The notes under the pieces are model-generated. The model worked only from the letters and a program-made list of their open reading frames with translations. It was not told the origin of the DNA and made no database searches. Below are positions 20,178-31,684 of a stretch of 64,000 nt of DNA, in pieces; positions within the stretch are counted from its first letter, which is position 1, and each line of letters starts with the position of its first letter. The DNA comes from Zygnema cylindricum (lineage: Eukaryota; Streptophyta; Zygnematophyceae; Zygnematales; Zygnemataceae), in NCBI GenBank assembly GCA_037447655.1, contig JBBHKE010001242.1:62001-126000 (forward strand), written 5' to 3'. The position numbers were made by a program, and so were the translations under genes.

Positions 20178-20689
20178 CTGCTTATGGATGATATCCGGTA
20201 TATCCACACTAATTTTGGTATGAAACTCTCAAATAAGACGATATCTACTCCGACTCATCTTTCAATCTTTGTCTGGTTTTGGTCCGCTTCTCCCTTTTGA
20301 AAATGGCCGCCGTAATGTTGTCGTTGTTACCACAAATCCGCTTTAGTATCCACACTATTTTGGTACACTAAGTAATAAAATTCAAATGTTTTTCATATGC
20401 TCTAACTACAGTAGTTTTGGTCCGGTTCTTCCTTTTGGATTCGAGGCAATGGGGTCGCATTTTTAACATTTTAATGGGGTGTTTTTGGCGTTGTTGCCTA
20501 GTTCTGAACCAGTATAAACACTATTTTCGGTACATGAACAAAAATATTTTCTATTGTTATTTGTATCGGAAAAAAAGAAAGTCAACCATCACATCCACAC
20601 TAATTGTGGTGTGCAATTCTTAAGAAGTCTGACCGGATTCGCTCTTTTTTTTTCTCATTTTTTACTTCTTCTTCCTGTTTTGAATCAAA
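20178..20689. other. Diverged repeat stretch right of copia-1
   Basis: No gene. Phrases such as TATCCACACTA-TTTTGGT and TTTTGGTCCG-TTCT recur three times at irregular distances. Related phrases occur left of copia-1 (13080-13190), so copia-1 inserted into a pre-existing repeat. Confidence 0.5.
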
Positions 20690-21360
20690 CTACAGTTTAC
20701 AAAACTGAAAAACTGCATAACTGAAAAACTAAAAAACTGAGAAACTAGAAAATTGGAAAAATGGAAAACTGAAAAACTGGAAAACTGAAAGCTGAAAAAC
20801 TGAAAAACTGGAAAACTGAAAAACTCGAAAACTAAAAAACTGCAAAACTGAAATACTGAAAAATTGAAACTGAAAAACTGAAACTCTGAGAAACTGGAAA
20901 AAAGAAAACTGGAAACTGGAAAACTGAGAAACTGGAAAACTGAAAAACTGAAAAACGGAAAACTGGAAAAACGGACAAACTTAAAAAGGGAAAAACTGGA
21001 AAAACTTGGAAAACGGGAAACTGAAAAAAAGGAAAAACGGCGGAAAAACAGAATGACGGGAAAAAAAAAAAGCCTGAAAAACAATAAAAATTGGGAAAAC
21101 TGGAAAAACTGAAAAACTGAAAAACTGGAAATCGGAAATAAGGAAAAACGGAAATAGGGAAAAACGGAAATACATAAATAAGGAAATACGGAAAACCTCA
21201 AAAACTTGGAAAATTCGAAAATGTAAAAACTGGAAAACGGAGAAACGGAAAAAGGGAAAAAGGGAAAAAGGGAAAATTTGGCAAAACTAGAAAAACTTGG
21301 AAAACTGAAAACTTGAAAACTGGAAAACTGAAAGACGGAAAAACGGAAAAACGTCAAAAC
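20690..21360. repeat. Purine-rich minisatellite, AAAACTGAAA-type units
   Basis: About 670 bp of 8-10-base units (AAAACTG, GAAAAACTGG, GAAAAACGG). The plus strand is almost free of T except in the ACTG unit. A 231-codon Phe/Ser ORF on the minus strand is a by-product and not a gene. Confidence 0.9.
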
Positions 21361-21523
21361 ACCTTGGTTATCTAGTGTCGAACTTTTAGGTCTGAATAGA
21401 GTTACAAATCAGTTTTAAAATGCTACGACTTTCATTGATAGATTAGGGGAATTTTTACTGGGAATTGGTCATGGCAGTGACTTTTGGTTGCGCACAGTCA
21501 CTTACGTCACTTTCTCAAAGATT

Positions 21524-21609
21524 GTACGTGTTAAGTACACATTGGTACAAGTAAAGTACCAAAGTGGTACGTGTTAAGTACACATTGGTACAAGTAAAGT
21601 ACCGTAGTG
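21524..21609. repeat. 43-bp tandem duplication
   Basis: GTACGTGTTAAGTACACATT with its following GGTACAAGTAAAGTACC occurs at 21524 and again at 21567. The unit itself is built of GTAC palindromes. Confidence 0.8.
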
Positions 21610-21720
21610 GTATTAGTGTATTAGGGTAAGGTTCCATTAGGGGAAAAATGCCATTGTCTACTGAAAGCCGTACTCTTTCGTAAAGTACCGTCCCAAAAAA
21701 AATAAAATGTCAGAAAAACA

Positions 21721-21814
21721 AGCCTACTGAATGAGGGATTTGATTCTCCACGTTTATGGGCGTAAACAGCCTACTGAATGAGGGATTTGATTCTCCACGT
21801 TTATGGGCGTAAAC
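21721..21814. repeat. 47-bp perfect tandem duplication
   Basis: The unit AGCCTACTGAATGAGGGATT...CGTAAAC occupies 21721-21767 and 21768-21814 without visible difference. Confidence 0.9.
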
Positions 21815-22650
21815 ATGGACCGTCGGATGCATAATCAGATACTCCATCGTGTGACACTTTCAGTTCACAACAAGTGACCCGGAGTAGGTCAATTCTTAGC
21901 GCCTGAAGGAATAACATCGTGCCTCGTGGAAAAGTGAACAAATATCCACAACGACCGCACGACCAGGTGGGTACACGTCGCATATGATATGTGCCTTCGG
22001 CCAGGGAGGATGCGAGGCCACCGGAAGACGCAAAAAAATCTTTGACAGAGGATATTGTTTCACGCGATCCACTAATCATTTTGACATTTTCGTACACATT
22101 TACAAATCTTAAGTTTCGTCCGCTCGTACAAATTTTATACAATACATCGTACGAGTCACTTTTTACCTTCGCTGGTACGAATACGTGGTCACAATTTGCT
22201 GCCAGAGATTCTTTGAAGATTACCAGAATCGTATTCTTTTATTACGTGGCCAAATCAAAGTGTGCCACGCAAAAATAAATGTCGGTTACTGACCCGACAC
22301 AATGGATTGGTCGCTTCAGTAAACGAATTTTTGATGTTTACAGAGACCGCCTAATGGAACAACGCTCTTAGACATTTGGGGGAGGGCCTATTTGGCGGGG
22401 GTGGAGACCTTCGAGGAGGATTTGCTTAGGCAATCTAAATCACAAAAAAATATCCGATTTTTATTAGGAATCTCCTCGCTGATTACGTCAGATGGACAAA
22501 AAAAAACTAAAGAAAAACAAAGTGTTCATACTCATAGCGTTCTCATATAAAGCATTCGCTACAAATAGCGTCACGCGCGTCGCATGAGAACATGTAAATC
22601 GCGTTCGTGACTCAAAATATCTACATAATTTATTCATGCTTTAAGCACTA

Positions 22651-22674
22651 CACCGCGAATCGTAATTAGAGTAA
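22651..22674 (+). repeat. Left terminal inverted repeat of the pogo-like element
   Basis: Begins CACCGCGAATCGTAATTAGA after the flanking TA at 22649-22650. It is perfectly complementary to 32737-32760. Confidence 0.85.
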
Positions 22675-23769
22675 TAAAAAAATTAGAGTAAAAAAAATAA
22701 AAAAAAACAATTAGAATAATGTACGTTAATTAAGGTGATAGATATTTTTCAACTATGAAGTTTACTCTACTTTATTTAGGTTTTCTATATTGGGTTATGT
22801 CGGCGATAATTATGTGCGCGATAATTATGAACACTAAATTACGTAGACGTACAAAATCTGTCCGTATATGTCGACGTCATTGTGACGTTAATATTATTTG
22901 TCACGCTGAGTGTCAGTTCTGTCGGACAACCGTCAACGGTTACATGTAAATTATACGCAATTACGTAATTAATTAGCAATAGTTATGAACAACGGATTTC
23001 AACGGAATTCGAATGTAAACGGCATTTCCGTTACGTTTTTTTCATTTCCAGGTGAAAAAAGTAATTTTGAACTCTACTACTGTCGCACTTTGGTGGTTAT
23101 ATGAGATTCAATTTACTTTAATAATGACTCATTACCCTAATAATGTTGCTTTCACACGACGAAGTCGGAAAATGAACACTTATTACAATTAAGTATGACT
23201 CTAAATAAGTTGCGATTAGAAGCTACCTTAACGAATCTACGTAACGCGACATATCATTGGACGACCACAATTCCACGTGGCCATTTTATTAACCGTGGAA
23301 ACGTGATGCCTAAAAAACAACGATAATACGCAAACCGTTTGTCCTGTTAAATTTCTTTCCTGGATAATAACATACATTGAATAACCTGTATCATTTTCCA
23401 CAGCTCTTTCGTAAAAAAATTCGGCGGCAAATTTTACAGCTTCTCGCTTAATTTTTTGTTTTTAAAAAATGTGAGTTTTCAAATTTAAAACCAAATATTA
23501 AAATTAAATTTTGAACCCACCCTCTTTTCACAATGAATTGCCGCGTTTTTATGACTTCTCACTTTCGTAATTTTTACGTATATATTGCACCTTCGGACAA
23601 GCAATGGCATTATCGATTTACCTTTTTTATTTGTGTTTTCTCTTACATCCGACTCTTTTTGTTGACTACACTCTCTTCCTTTAAATAGTCGCTTAGTCGT
23701 CAGAAGTATGTGGAGATTTTCAAGAATGTGGGGTAACTACGCGTCGAGATATAACGGAATATCTCATAT

Positions 23770-24110
23770 GTGGAAGAGGTGATCGTAGAGATGAACCCTG
23801 CCGGATCCGAAATGGCGAGTGGTGCGAACGAATTGCCACATGTGGAGCCACTCGTGGAAGAAGCTTCGAGCGGAGAAGATGACACTGTGGGCACAGATGT
23901 GGGGAGTCAGCCTACAACTTTTGACCCGCCGCACTCCAGCCGGAAAAAGTAACATTTTACAACCAAAAGGGATTGTTTGCGGATAATCATGTGGGTGATC
24001 GCTGAGGAGCGGGAGAACAGATTCCGAAACCTTATCCACATAACTATGAAGAAGTTTCCGGAAAAATTTTCGGGAAGCAAAGGATGTGGTAAGATTTCCT
24101 AAAACACTCC
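23770..24110 (+). CDS. Unrecognised acidic ORF near left end of pogo-like element
   Basis: An ORF of 60 codons (23770-23952) starts MEEVIVEMNPAGSEM and is rich in Glu, Gly and Ser. After the stop the same strand stays open in frame (IMWVIAEERENRFRNLIHI, MKKFPEKFSGSKG) up to a possible GT donor near 24088. A TTTAAATAG stretch 80 bases upstream could serve as a TATA-like element. No family is recognised. It may be the first gene, or first exon, of the element. Confidence 0.3.
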
Positions 24111-24479
24111 CCCCCTTTACCTCATCAACCCATCTCTCTCGGTATTGTTATTATTTCTGCGGTTATCAACGATTTATAATGTGTTATTCTCTCATTTTTT
24201 CCGTTTATGCTATTGTATATTTCCTTTCTACAATTTGTTGTTGCTTACTTATTATTGCGAATTTTTCGAATGTAATCCGTTGAAGATGAGATGAAATGAA
24301 ATGTATTCCTCCTCTCTATTAACCGTTTTCTCTATAGGTGATATTTATCGGTTGTTATACGTCCTATTTTACATGTTTTCGTATGTAGTTAGGATGAATC
24401 TTTAGGTAGGATAAAACAGTATGAGTGATGGTGATGGATAACAGGAGGAGGAAGAAAACTGTGTTTAGGGTCTTTAGAA

Positions 24480-24990
24480 TGGCGACGACATTGCCTTGTC
24501 GCTTCATTTATGTCCACGCATCACACAATGTAATGGCGATGAGAAACGTCGACCCTTTGATGTGGACACTCTCGGAATCTGTTAACCAGCGATGACATTC
24601 TTTCGTCGCCGTATAAATGGAGGTATTGTACAATCAGCGATGACTTATTTTCGTCACTTCAATGTTGGACTCCGGGACAAGTTTGGCATATTCGGCGACG
24701 ATATTTTGTCGTCGCCATATAAATAGAAGTATTGTACAATCAACGATGACTTATTTTCGTCGCGTGAATGTTGGACTTCGGGACAAGTTTGGTGTTTCGT
24801 CGTTGCAATGTTGGAACGCCATTTAGCAGGTTTCAATGGACGCTCGACGCGAATTTTATGTCGTCGGAAGAATGTTGGATTACTCGACTGTACATGAGGA
24901 AGGAATTCGCCGTTTCGTCGCCGCAATATTGGAACGTACGAAAATGGTGCTTGAACGTGGGTTTGACGTCATCGACAAGTATACAATTTG
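24480..24990. repeat. CGACGA hairpin repeats, left array (about 118-bp units)
   Basis: GGCGACGA-ATTTTGTCGTCGCC-type palindromes alternate with ATAAATAGAAGTATTGTACAA and AATGTTGGACT-CGGGACAAG. The best two units start at about 24612 and 24717. Similar hairpin words return at 27350-27790 and 29870-30700. Confidence 0.75.
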
Positions 24991-25114
24991 TACGTATTTA
25001 AGAAACAAATCCTCCGCTTCTATGGAATGAAGTTGTCAAATTATTCTTCTCTCTCATTTGTTTATCTTTTACCATTATTTTGTCCTATTTTGCACTCTAG
25101 TTTCGTACTCTTTG

Positions 25115-25412
25115 TGAAACTTCGAGACCTCCATAAGTCCTCAGAGTGGACAGGTTCCAAAAAGCCTCTAGGATAACCCTGACCCCTTTGTGTTTCAGCA
25201 AAAACAACTACCACCCTGGCAGACAATAACTCTGACCACCTTCACCCTTTAAAAGGCAAGACTCCCTTGAGTCGATAGCAAAAAAAATCTTTGAATTTTC
25301 TTCCCTGAGTAGTATGTTATGGAGGGTCAAATTTGACCCTTTGTACAAAAGCTCTCTGGGAGAGAGGCTCCTATCTCCTAATTTTTGTTTAAATGGACCA
25401 TTAATTTCTACA
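25115..25412 (-). repeat. Solo LTR of the copia-1 family, short 298-bp form
   Basis: Both ends match the copia-1 LTR (plus strand TGAAACTTCGAGACC ... CATTAATTTCTACA). It is flanked by the direct repeat CTTTG (25110-25114 and 25413-25417). About 750 bp of the long LTR, including the antisense tRNA-like motif, are absent. It is the footprint of LTR-LTR recombination of a short-LTR relative, or a solo LTR with an internal deletion. It interrupts the pogo-like element between the left array and the acidic gene. Confidence 0.88.
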
Positions 25413-25748
25413 CTTTGCACTCGTGTGAAAAGCAACTCCATGGATGGCGACAAGCTACCAAATAAACAACCACGTAGCTCTGTACTAAAATACAATCGAT
25501 TTCCTCCATTCAAAATTAGTCGACTCGAAAATCGCCGGCCAAGTGAAGAGAGGGACGACATATTAACGGGCGTGGAGAAAATGGAGGTGTCACAAATAGA
25601 GGTACAATTACATAAAAGAGGGGTTGCGTAAGAGTTAGTGAGGGAAAGGAATACAAGTGAAGGTGAAACAGATAATAAATTGGTACAAGACCAAAAAGGG
25701 GCATTGAATGAGAAAGGAAGTGGAGAAAAATAGGTTGAAGGAGAAAGG

Positions 25749-27246
25749 GTGATAGAGGAAGTGGGTGGAAAGGAAGGGAATTTAACGGATGTGGTAGGAG
25801 AGGAAAAAGGGGAATCAAATGAGGAGGAAATTGATAAGGGATTAGAAAAGGAGGTTGGAGGAGAAAAGGTGATAGAGGGAGAGGGTGTAAAGGAAGGTGT
25901 TTTCCCGGATGTGGTAGGAAAGGAAAAACGGGAATTAAATGAGGAGGAAATTGATAAGGGATTGGAAAATGAGGTTGGAGGAGAAAGGGCGATAGAGGGA
26001 GAGGGTGTAGAGGAAGGTATTTTCGCGGGTGAGGTAGGAGATGAAAAAAGGGAATCGGATGAGGAAAAAAGTGATAATGGGTTAGAAAAAGAGGTTGGAG
26101 GAGAAATGGTCGTAGAGAAACAGGGTGTAAAGGAAGGTGTTTTAGCAGGTGAAGAGGGAAGTGAAAATGACGGCAAACAAGAGCTACGAGGGAAAAAAAA
26201 GGTAAAGAAAAACGGTAGGGTGGTGTCATTATCCGAGGGAGATGACCTAGTATTAGATAGAGTCCAAGAGGGAAACAAAAATAAAGGGGAAGATGATGAG
26301 GATTGTGTCCCATCGGATTCCGAGGATGACGAAAGTATCGTGGAAGGAAGCGAACCAACTGAGGAGGAAAAATCGCCAGAACAAATTCATCCCATGGACA
26401 TTCCTGACAAAGTTTGTGGGGGAAGCCTCGACCAAGAATGATCAAAGTTCAGAAAGCTCCAAAAAAAGGAAAGAAAACGACTTCGTAAGAGATAATGAGG
26501 TTGTCATGCAACCCCCTTCACGGAACCGGGAAAGAGCACTCGTTATGGCTCTTCCGAGCCAAGTGGGGCCCATTCAACCGGCTCTATACCATGTAAAGGA
26601 GCCGGATTGGTATTTTCCGCATCCCACTAGAGAGGAGGAAATAGATAGTTTCCGTCCGAGCACCTCCCATTACATTCCTGTGGAAGAATGGTCGGAGCAT
26701 TGGAGGTACGGCGAACCGCGCCCCATTGATCCAGCGAAAAACCTTTTCTTGGAAATGTTGGATATTCCTGCCAACGTACCGGCTCATCCTACTTGGGTTT
26801 TCATAGCGGGAGAAGATAGAGGGTCAAACTTTGGGTACATTCGGCATTTCCAACTCGATGACCAACAATTCACGTGGATTGTTCGAGAAAGTAATGGCTA
26901 TTTCATCGATCTACCAGAATTACTTCGACATTACCATCCATGGGACCCTCTGTTATACACCGTCATCCGAAATGCTCGTAAAACCCCCGAACTAAAGAAG
27001 TTGAGAATGACACGCAATAAAATATTGCATATATTTTGCAACCTTGTAGTAAGGCGAGATTTTTTACGGGAAGTGCCGAGAGTGGTACCGGTGAACCCTC
27101 CTCCCCTTCCATCGGAGGTAGAGGATCTTCCACGCCTAGTTGCGGAGCTCAATCGGCAAGTTGCAGAGAAACAAAATCAATTGAGACATGTTTGGCGAAT
27201 TGTGGCATACCTCTCTCGAGAGAATAAGAAAATAAAAAAAGGGTAA
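25749..27246 (+). CDS. Acidic repeat protein with HPWD domain, unknown family
   Basis: The first part (25749-26441, 230 codons) contains four degenerate repeats of about 42 residues (…EEIDKGLEKEVGGEKVIEGE…, …GVFPDVVGKEKRELNEEEID…), very rich in Glu, Gly and Lys. An overlapping frame (26293-27246) continues with a folded-looking domain. It includes VEEWSEHWRYGEPRPIDPAK, PTWVFIAGEDRGSNFGYIRH, LPELLRHYHPWDPLLYTVI and a basic/heptad C-terminus (LVAELNRQVAEKQNQLRHVW) that may form a coiled coil. A frameshift or short intron joins the two near 26420-26440. The domain half aligns with the ORF at 1-1472 (minus). Function unknown. It could be an accessory protein of the transposon. Confidence 0.55.
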
Positions 27247-27349
27247 TTTAGAGGGGTAGTGACCATAGCCGGTGAATTGGTGACGAAATTGCCCAGCTGG
27301 TAAGCCTTTCGCCAAGCCTAACCTTCCAAATGCATTTCTGGTATATATT

Positions 27350-27790
27350 TGTATGATTGCCAAATCGGCGATGACATTATGTTCAAGCCGAATCAGCGAC
27401 GACAAATTCTCATCGGTGAATATCCGATGCCGGATTGTCATCATTTATTCAGCGACGAGATATTGTCGTTGCTATATTGGCGATGACATAATGTTCAAGT
27501 CTAATCAGCGACAACAAATTCTCATCGCTGAATATCCGATGATGGATTGTCATCATTTATTCAGCAATGAGAAAATGTTGTCGCTAAATCGGCAATGAAA
27601 TTATGTCAAAGCCGAATCAGCGACAAGAAATTCTCATCAATGAATATCCATGACGGATTATAATCATGTATTCAGCGACGAGATATATCGTCGCTGATTC
27701 GGCGATGACATATTTTCTAAGCCAAACCAGCGGCTACAAATTCTCGTCGCTTATATTCTCGTCGCTGAAATTCTCGTTGTTTTCATATTT
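27350..27790. repeat. CGACGA hairpin repeats, middle array
   Basis: Five units of about 80-115 bp with AATCAGCGACGACAAATTCT, CATCGCTGAATATCCGATG and GTCATCATTTATTCAGCGAC. They lie between the acidic gene and the transposase. Confidence 0.75.
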
Positions 27791-27891
27791 TTGGGTCGTG
27801 TTATTTACTAACCCTATTTTGTATTTGATGTTTTTTCTTTTTATCCTCATCTGAAAAATATCAAAAAACAAAGAGATGTTGGGCCGACAGG

Positions 27892-29402
27892 GTGGCCATA
27901 GTACAAGGCATAAGAGATACAAGTAATACATTGTCTACGTCGGGCTTCGGGAAACGAAATGTGGCGTTAATGAAAGCATTACCGAGTAGGGGAAGGAAAG
28001 AGATGCCATGGGTGACCGGTCTTCATGAAAAATTACTCGAGGATTTTCATCGATGTAAAAAAGCGGGTATGAAATTTTATACGTCAATTGTGCAAGAGAT
28101 GGTGTACAACATCATTGTACGTTTGAAAGAAGAGCATGCGCAAGAGTTCTTTGACGAGTTCGGTCGTGAGAGAACTACACGAATTACAAAAAAATGGATC
28201 TAAAGGTTTCATGAGAAACACCACATCGTCATCCGCGCCCAAAAAGGCAAACTACAATGTAGTTCGGAAAAAGAGGAATACATTGAGAAAACCATGGCGT
28301 ATCACTTGGGTGTTCTAAAAAAGGGCTTCCTTTCGGGTAAGACTTATACTTTATTGCAATGTATGATATTGTAATTTATTTTTTTGTGTCAAAATTGTTG
28401 CTTTTATAAAACCTAGAGTACTAACCCTTTTTTACTCATCATTATTTTGTTGTCGTCATCTTCATCGTGTGAATTATTTGAGCTTGACGAAGATTTGGTG
28501 GAGAATATGGATGAGAATAGGAGTTACCCGATTCGCAATCTTCCAGCCAATATTCCAGGTATACATCCCTTTGTTTCATTTTATTTGTATTGAATTGTTC
28601 GTTTTTTCCCTCTTCCTTTCTTCTCCCCTCAACTTTTTCATCCTCCTTCTCCTTCTTTCCCTCCCTCATGTATTCTATTTTAATGCATTTTTTCTTGTTT
28701 CCATGTAACTAATAACAAGTGTGTGTTATTGCACGGATCCCAAGGGTTAGAACGACTAGAGAGTCTTCCCCCAATGGTTTGAGGACCGGAGGTCGTGTCA
28801 AGCTGATCCCTACGGTCGACATAAAACAATCTTCCTCGATAATTGCGGCGGACACAACATGTGCGAGGAGCTAAACCGCGTCTTGATTGCCAAAAATACG
28901 GTGTTACACTTCTTTCCACTGAGTGCTACTCACTGGGTGCAACTGGTTGATTCTTTCGTAATATCTAAAATTAAAAAAGGCTTTGAGTAAGAAGTGGGAA
29001 AATTGGAAGATGTCACGGGTAATGAATGAACAATCGTCACAACACTCTAATCGAGGTTGGTGTGGAAAGCTATTAGGGCCAAAAAAAGGTTTTTCCTCGA
29101 ATTGGCTAGGGACTCCATCCGAGAAGTTAACGTCATGAAAGACAAGGATGGGATGGGATATGCGAGAAAGGCTATGATAGAGTGTGGGTTGTCATTGAAA
29201 GACGGGACATGGGAGGAGGGAATGCTTACACATCTGTTGCAATGCATCATGAACAAGCACCGACACCATTTCGAGGACGAATAAGTGCCGCCTCCCTTAC
29301 CAAGGGCACGGGAATCCCATGGAAATTCTCACGACGCCGACGCTGAAACTCAAGTAGACGAGATTACGGACGAACAATTCACGGAAGAGGACAAATATTA
29401 AG
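27892..29402 (+). pseudogene. pogo/Tigger-like DDE_1 transposase, decayed
   Basis: Exon 1 (27892-28336) encodes a helix-turn-helix type N-terminus with TKKWI, a TAA stop at 28201, then RFHEKHHIVIRAQKGKLQCS and AYHLGVLKKGFLSG, closely like the region before DDE_1. After an intron, 28483-28558 gives LDEDLVENMDE (first catalytic Asp) joined directly to RSYPIRNLPANIPG; the roughly 50 residues normally between are missing. Exon 3 from about 28720 gives YGRHKTIFLDNCGGHN (second Asp) and WVQLVDSFVISKIKKGF (third Asp), then in another frame FFLELARDSIREVN and YARKAMIECGLSL, the usual C-terminus. It ends in an acidic tail (TQVDEITDEQFTEEDKY). Several stops and frameshifts are present. The family cuts and pastes DNA at TA sites. 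Confidence 0.8.
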
Positions 29403-29869
29403 CTTTTGCTAATGCCTAAGCATTCCCCATGTTTGCCTTTTTAGTGGATTTTGGAGCGAAGAAGAGGCATAGTGTTTTAGTTTTTGTTGATTTCACGTGT
29501 ATTACTTATTTTAAAAATGAATGGAGTGTACGGATTTAGGACATAGGAGTTTTATACAATATAATAGGGGTAATACGTCGCATAGTGCGTCTTATTTTAC
29601 ACTATCATTTTTTTTGCAATTTTATTATTTACTTCATTGTGAAGTAATTATGCTAAAAAAATGTATGACACGACCATTTTAAGTAACACGAGTTTCTTTT
29701 GGCAATTTATGAGTATGTGCACGAGTTATGGTTTGTTATTCCCAATGTGTTACTGTGTGTTTATCATTCACCTATGCGAAACATGATGTAGTAATGGGTG
29801 AACAGATTCATATTTTTTAGCTTTGATACACAAACATGTGGTTGTGGCGTTATTGATATTAGGCGAGAG

Positions 29870-30700
29870 CGCGCCTCATCGCTGGTCGCTTCAGCGATGA
29901 CTTTGCCTCACAGTCGAAGCATTTTTCAGCGATGACATAGCGTCCTTAGTGTTTTTTGGTTATACGACGACATTGCCTTATTGGAAATCTTCAGTTCAGC
30001 GGCGACACACTTAAGTCGCCGGTTGGTCCATGAAGCCAATTGTGTAGGCAATTGTAACATAAAAAAGAACTAGTGTAAAATCCAGCGACGAAAATGTGTC
30101 GTCGCCTGTTGTTCAACATCCATGACGAACGAAAAACAATACCTAAATAACTGATGTAAAATCCAGCGACGATAATGTCTCGTCGCCGGTTGTTCGGCAT
30201 CCACGACAAAAATAAATAAAATTAACTCATTCCATTGGTGTATAATCCAACGACGAAAAATCCTTGTCGCCAATCAGTCAACATCGAAAGACAAAAAATA
30301 AAATACCTTCATTCCATCGATGTGCAATCCAGCGACGAAAATGTCTCGTCGCCGGTTGTTAAACATCCACGACGGAAAAAAAAAATTACTCATCACATTG
30401 GTGTATAATCCATTGACAAAAAATCCTCGTCGCCGATTGGTCAACATCCAAGGACAAAAAAAATAAAATACCTTCATTCCATTGGTGTGCAATCCAGCGA
30501 CGAAAATGTCTCGTCGCCGGTTGTTAAACATCCACGACGGAAAAAACAAATTACTCATCACATTGGTGTATAATCCATTGACAAAAAATCCTCGTCGCCG
30601 ATTGGCCAACATCCAAGGACAAAAAAAAAAAACCTTTATTCCATTGGTGTGCAATCCAGCGACGAAAATGCCTCGTCGCTGATAGGTAAGCATCCATGAC
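29870..30700. repeat. CGACGA hairpin repeats, right array (about 176-bp higher-order units)
   Basis: Two alternating unit types are seen. Type A reads ATCCAGCGACGAAAATGTCT followed by CGTCGCCGGTTGTT. Type B reads ATCCATTGACAAAAAATCCT followed by CGTCGCCGATTGG. Type A recurs at about 30328 and 30504, a period of 176 bp, with weaker copies at 30079, 30163 and 30653. GCGACGA/TCGTCGC arms can pair. Confidence 0.8.
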
Positions 30701-30719
30701 AAAAGAATAAAAAAACAAC

Positions 30720-31680
30720 ATTCCATAACGTACGCAAACATGTACAAGACAAAATCATTTGGTACAAAACACAAGACAGTCATACGTAGAGTGAAATAAA
30801 GAGTGATAACATGTAGTAATTACTTTAAATTTAAAGAGTTATGAATCCAAAATTTCACTATTGTACACACTCCGAAACTGAATATAGGCCCTGAACTCCT
30901 AAAAATTTCTATACCTTTCCATTTTCTTTTGAATCTTCTATCTATTACCTCCGTTGAATTCCATCTTTATACTATTTATTTCACTATCCTCTTATGCGAC
31001 AGAAAAATTAAAAAGTCGAAGGTAACATGATGTCGGAAATAAATGAAAAACTTTGGCCCCAACCTGAAAAAATAAAAACCAAAAAAATTAGATTCAATTG
31101 TCGATCCGTTAAAAGGTCCAAGGGTTATTTATGAGTTTTTAGGGTTGCTAAAGGTTTTTTTATTACATCGCACTTCAAGCGACAATAAAATTTCTTCGAC
31201 ATTTTTAAATTATTTTATTAATATTTGGCTGAAAATCCATTTTTAAGGACATGAAATGAAAAGTCAACAAATACACGTTTCTGTGTTTTTGAATCCATAA
31301 AGATTACAAAACCGGATGTTATTATAAAAATCTAACACAAAATATGTTAAAGGAATATATCCTTCCCTTTCAACTATTATGAACATTTCTCTAAACACCC
31401 TCGCCATCGATATTTATAAGCGTTAAAAAAATGAAGCTTAAATCAAATGGTCAAAGGAAAAGGTGAAAGGAGGGAAACAAAAGCAAACCAAAAAATAAGA
31501 ATAAAAAAAACACATATGAGCCACCTTGAATAAACCCTTTATAAAACAAAAATGGTAATAATAATTACGAAGGACATAACCGCACCCTAAAAACCGACAA
31601 CAAAGTGAAAGGATTATAAGGCATGACTTATCATAACTTTCCATAAATTATGTTAGAATATGTAGATAAAAAACGCCATT
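30720..31680. other. AT-rich stretch inside the pogo-like element
   Basis: No gene or repeat is recognised. Short antisense ORFs here have low-complexity composition. Confidence 0.4.
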
Positions 31681-31684
31681 TACC

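Noticed and set aside
20662-21357. 231-codon Phe/Ser minus-strand ORF
   Set aside because: By-product of the AAAACTG minisatellite.
25208-26278. 356-codon minus-strand ORF, Ser/Pro/Phe-rich
   Set aside because: Antisense shadow of the Glu-rich repeats of the acidic gene; composition is the mirror of GAG/GGA codons.
29870-30700. CRISPR-like array of repeats with spacers
   Set aside because: Units are degenerate, of two types, the 'spacers' are also repeated, and the context is a plant transposon.
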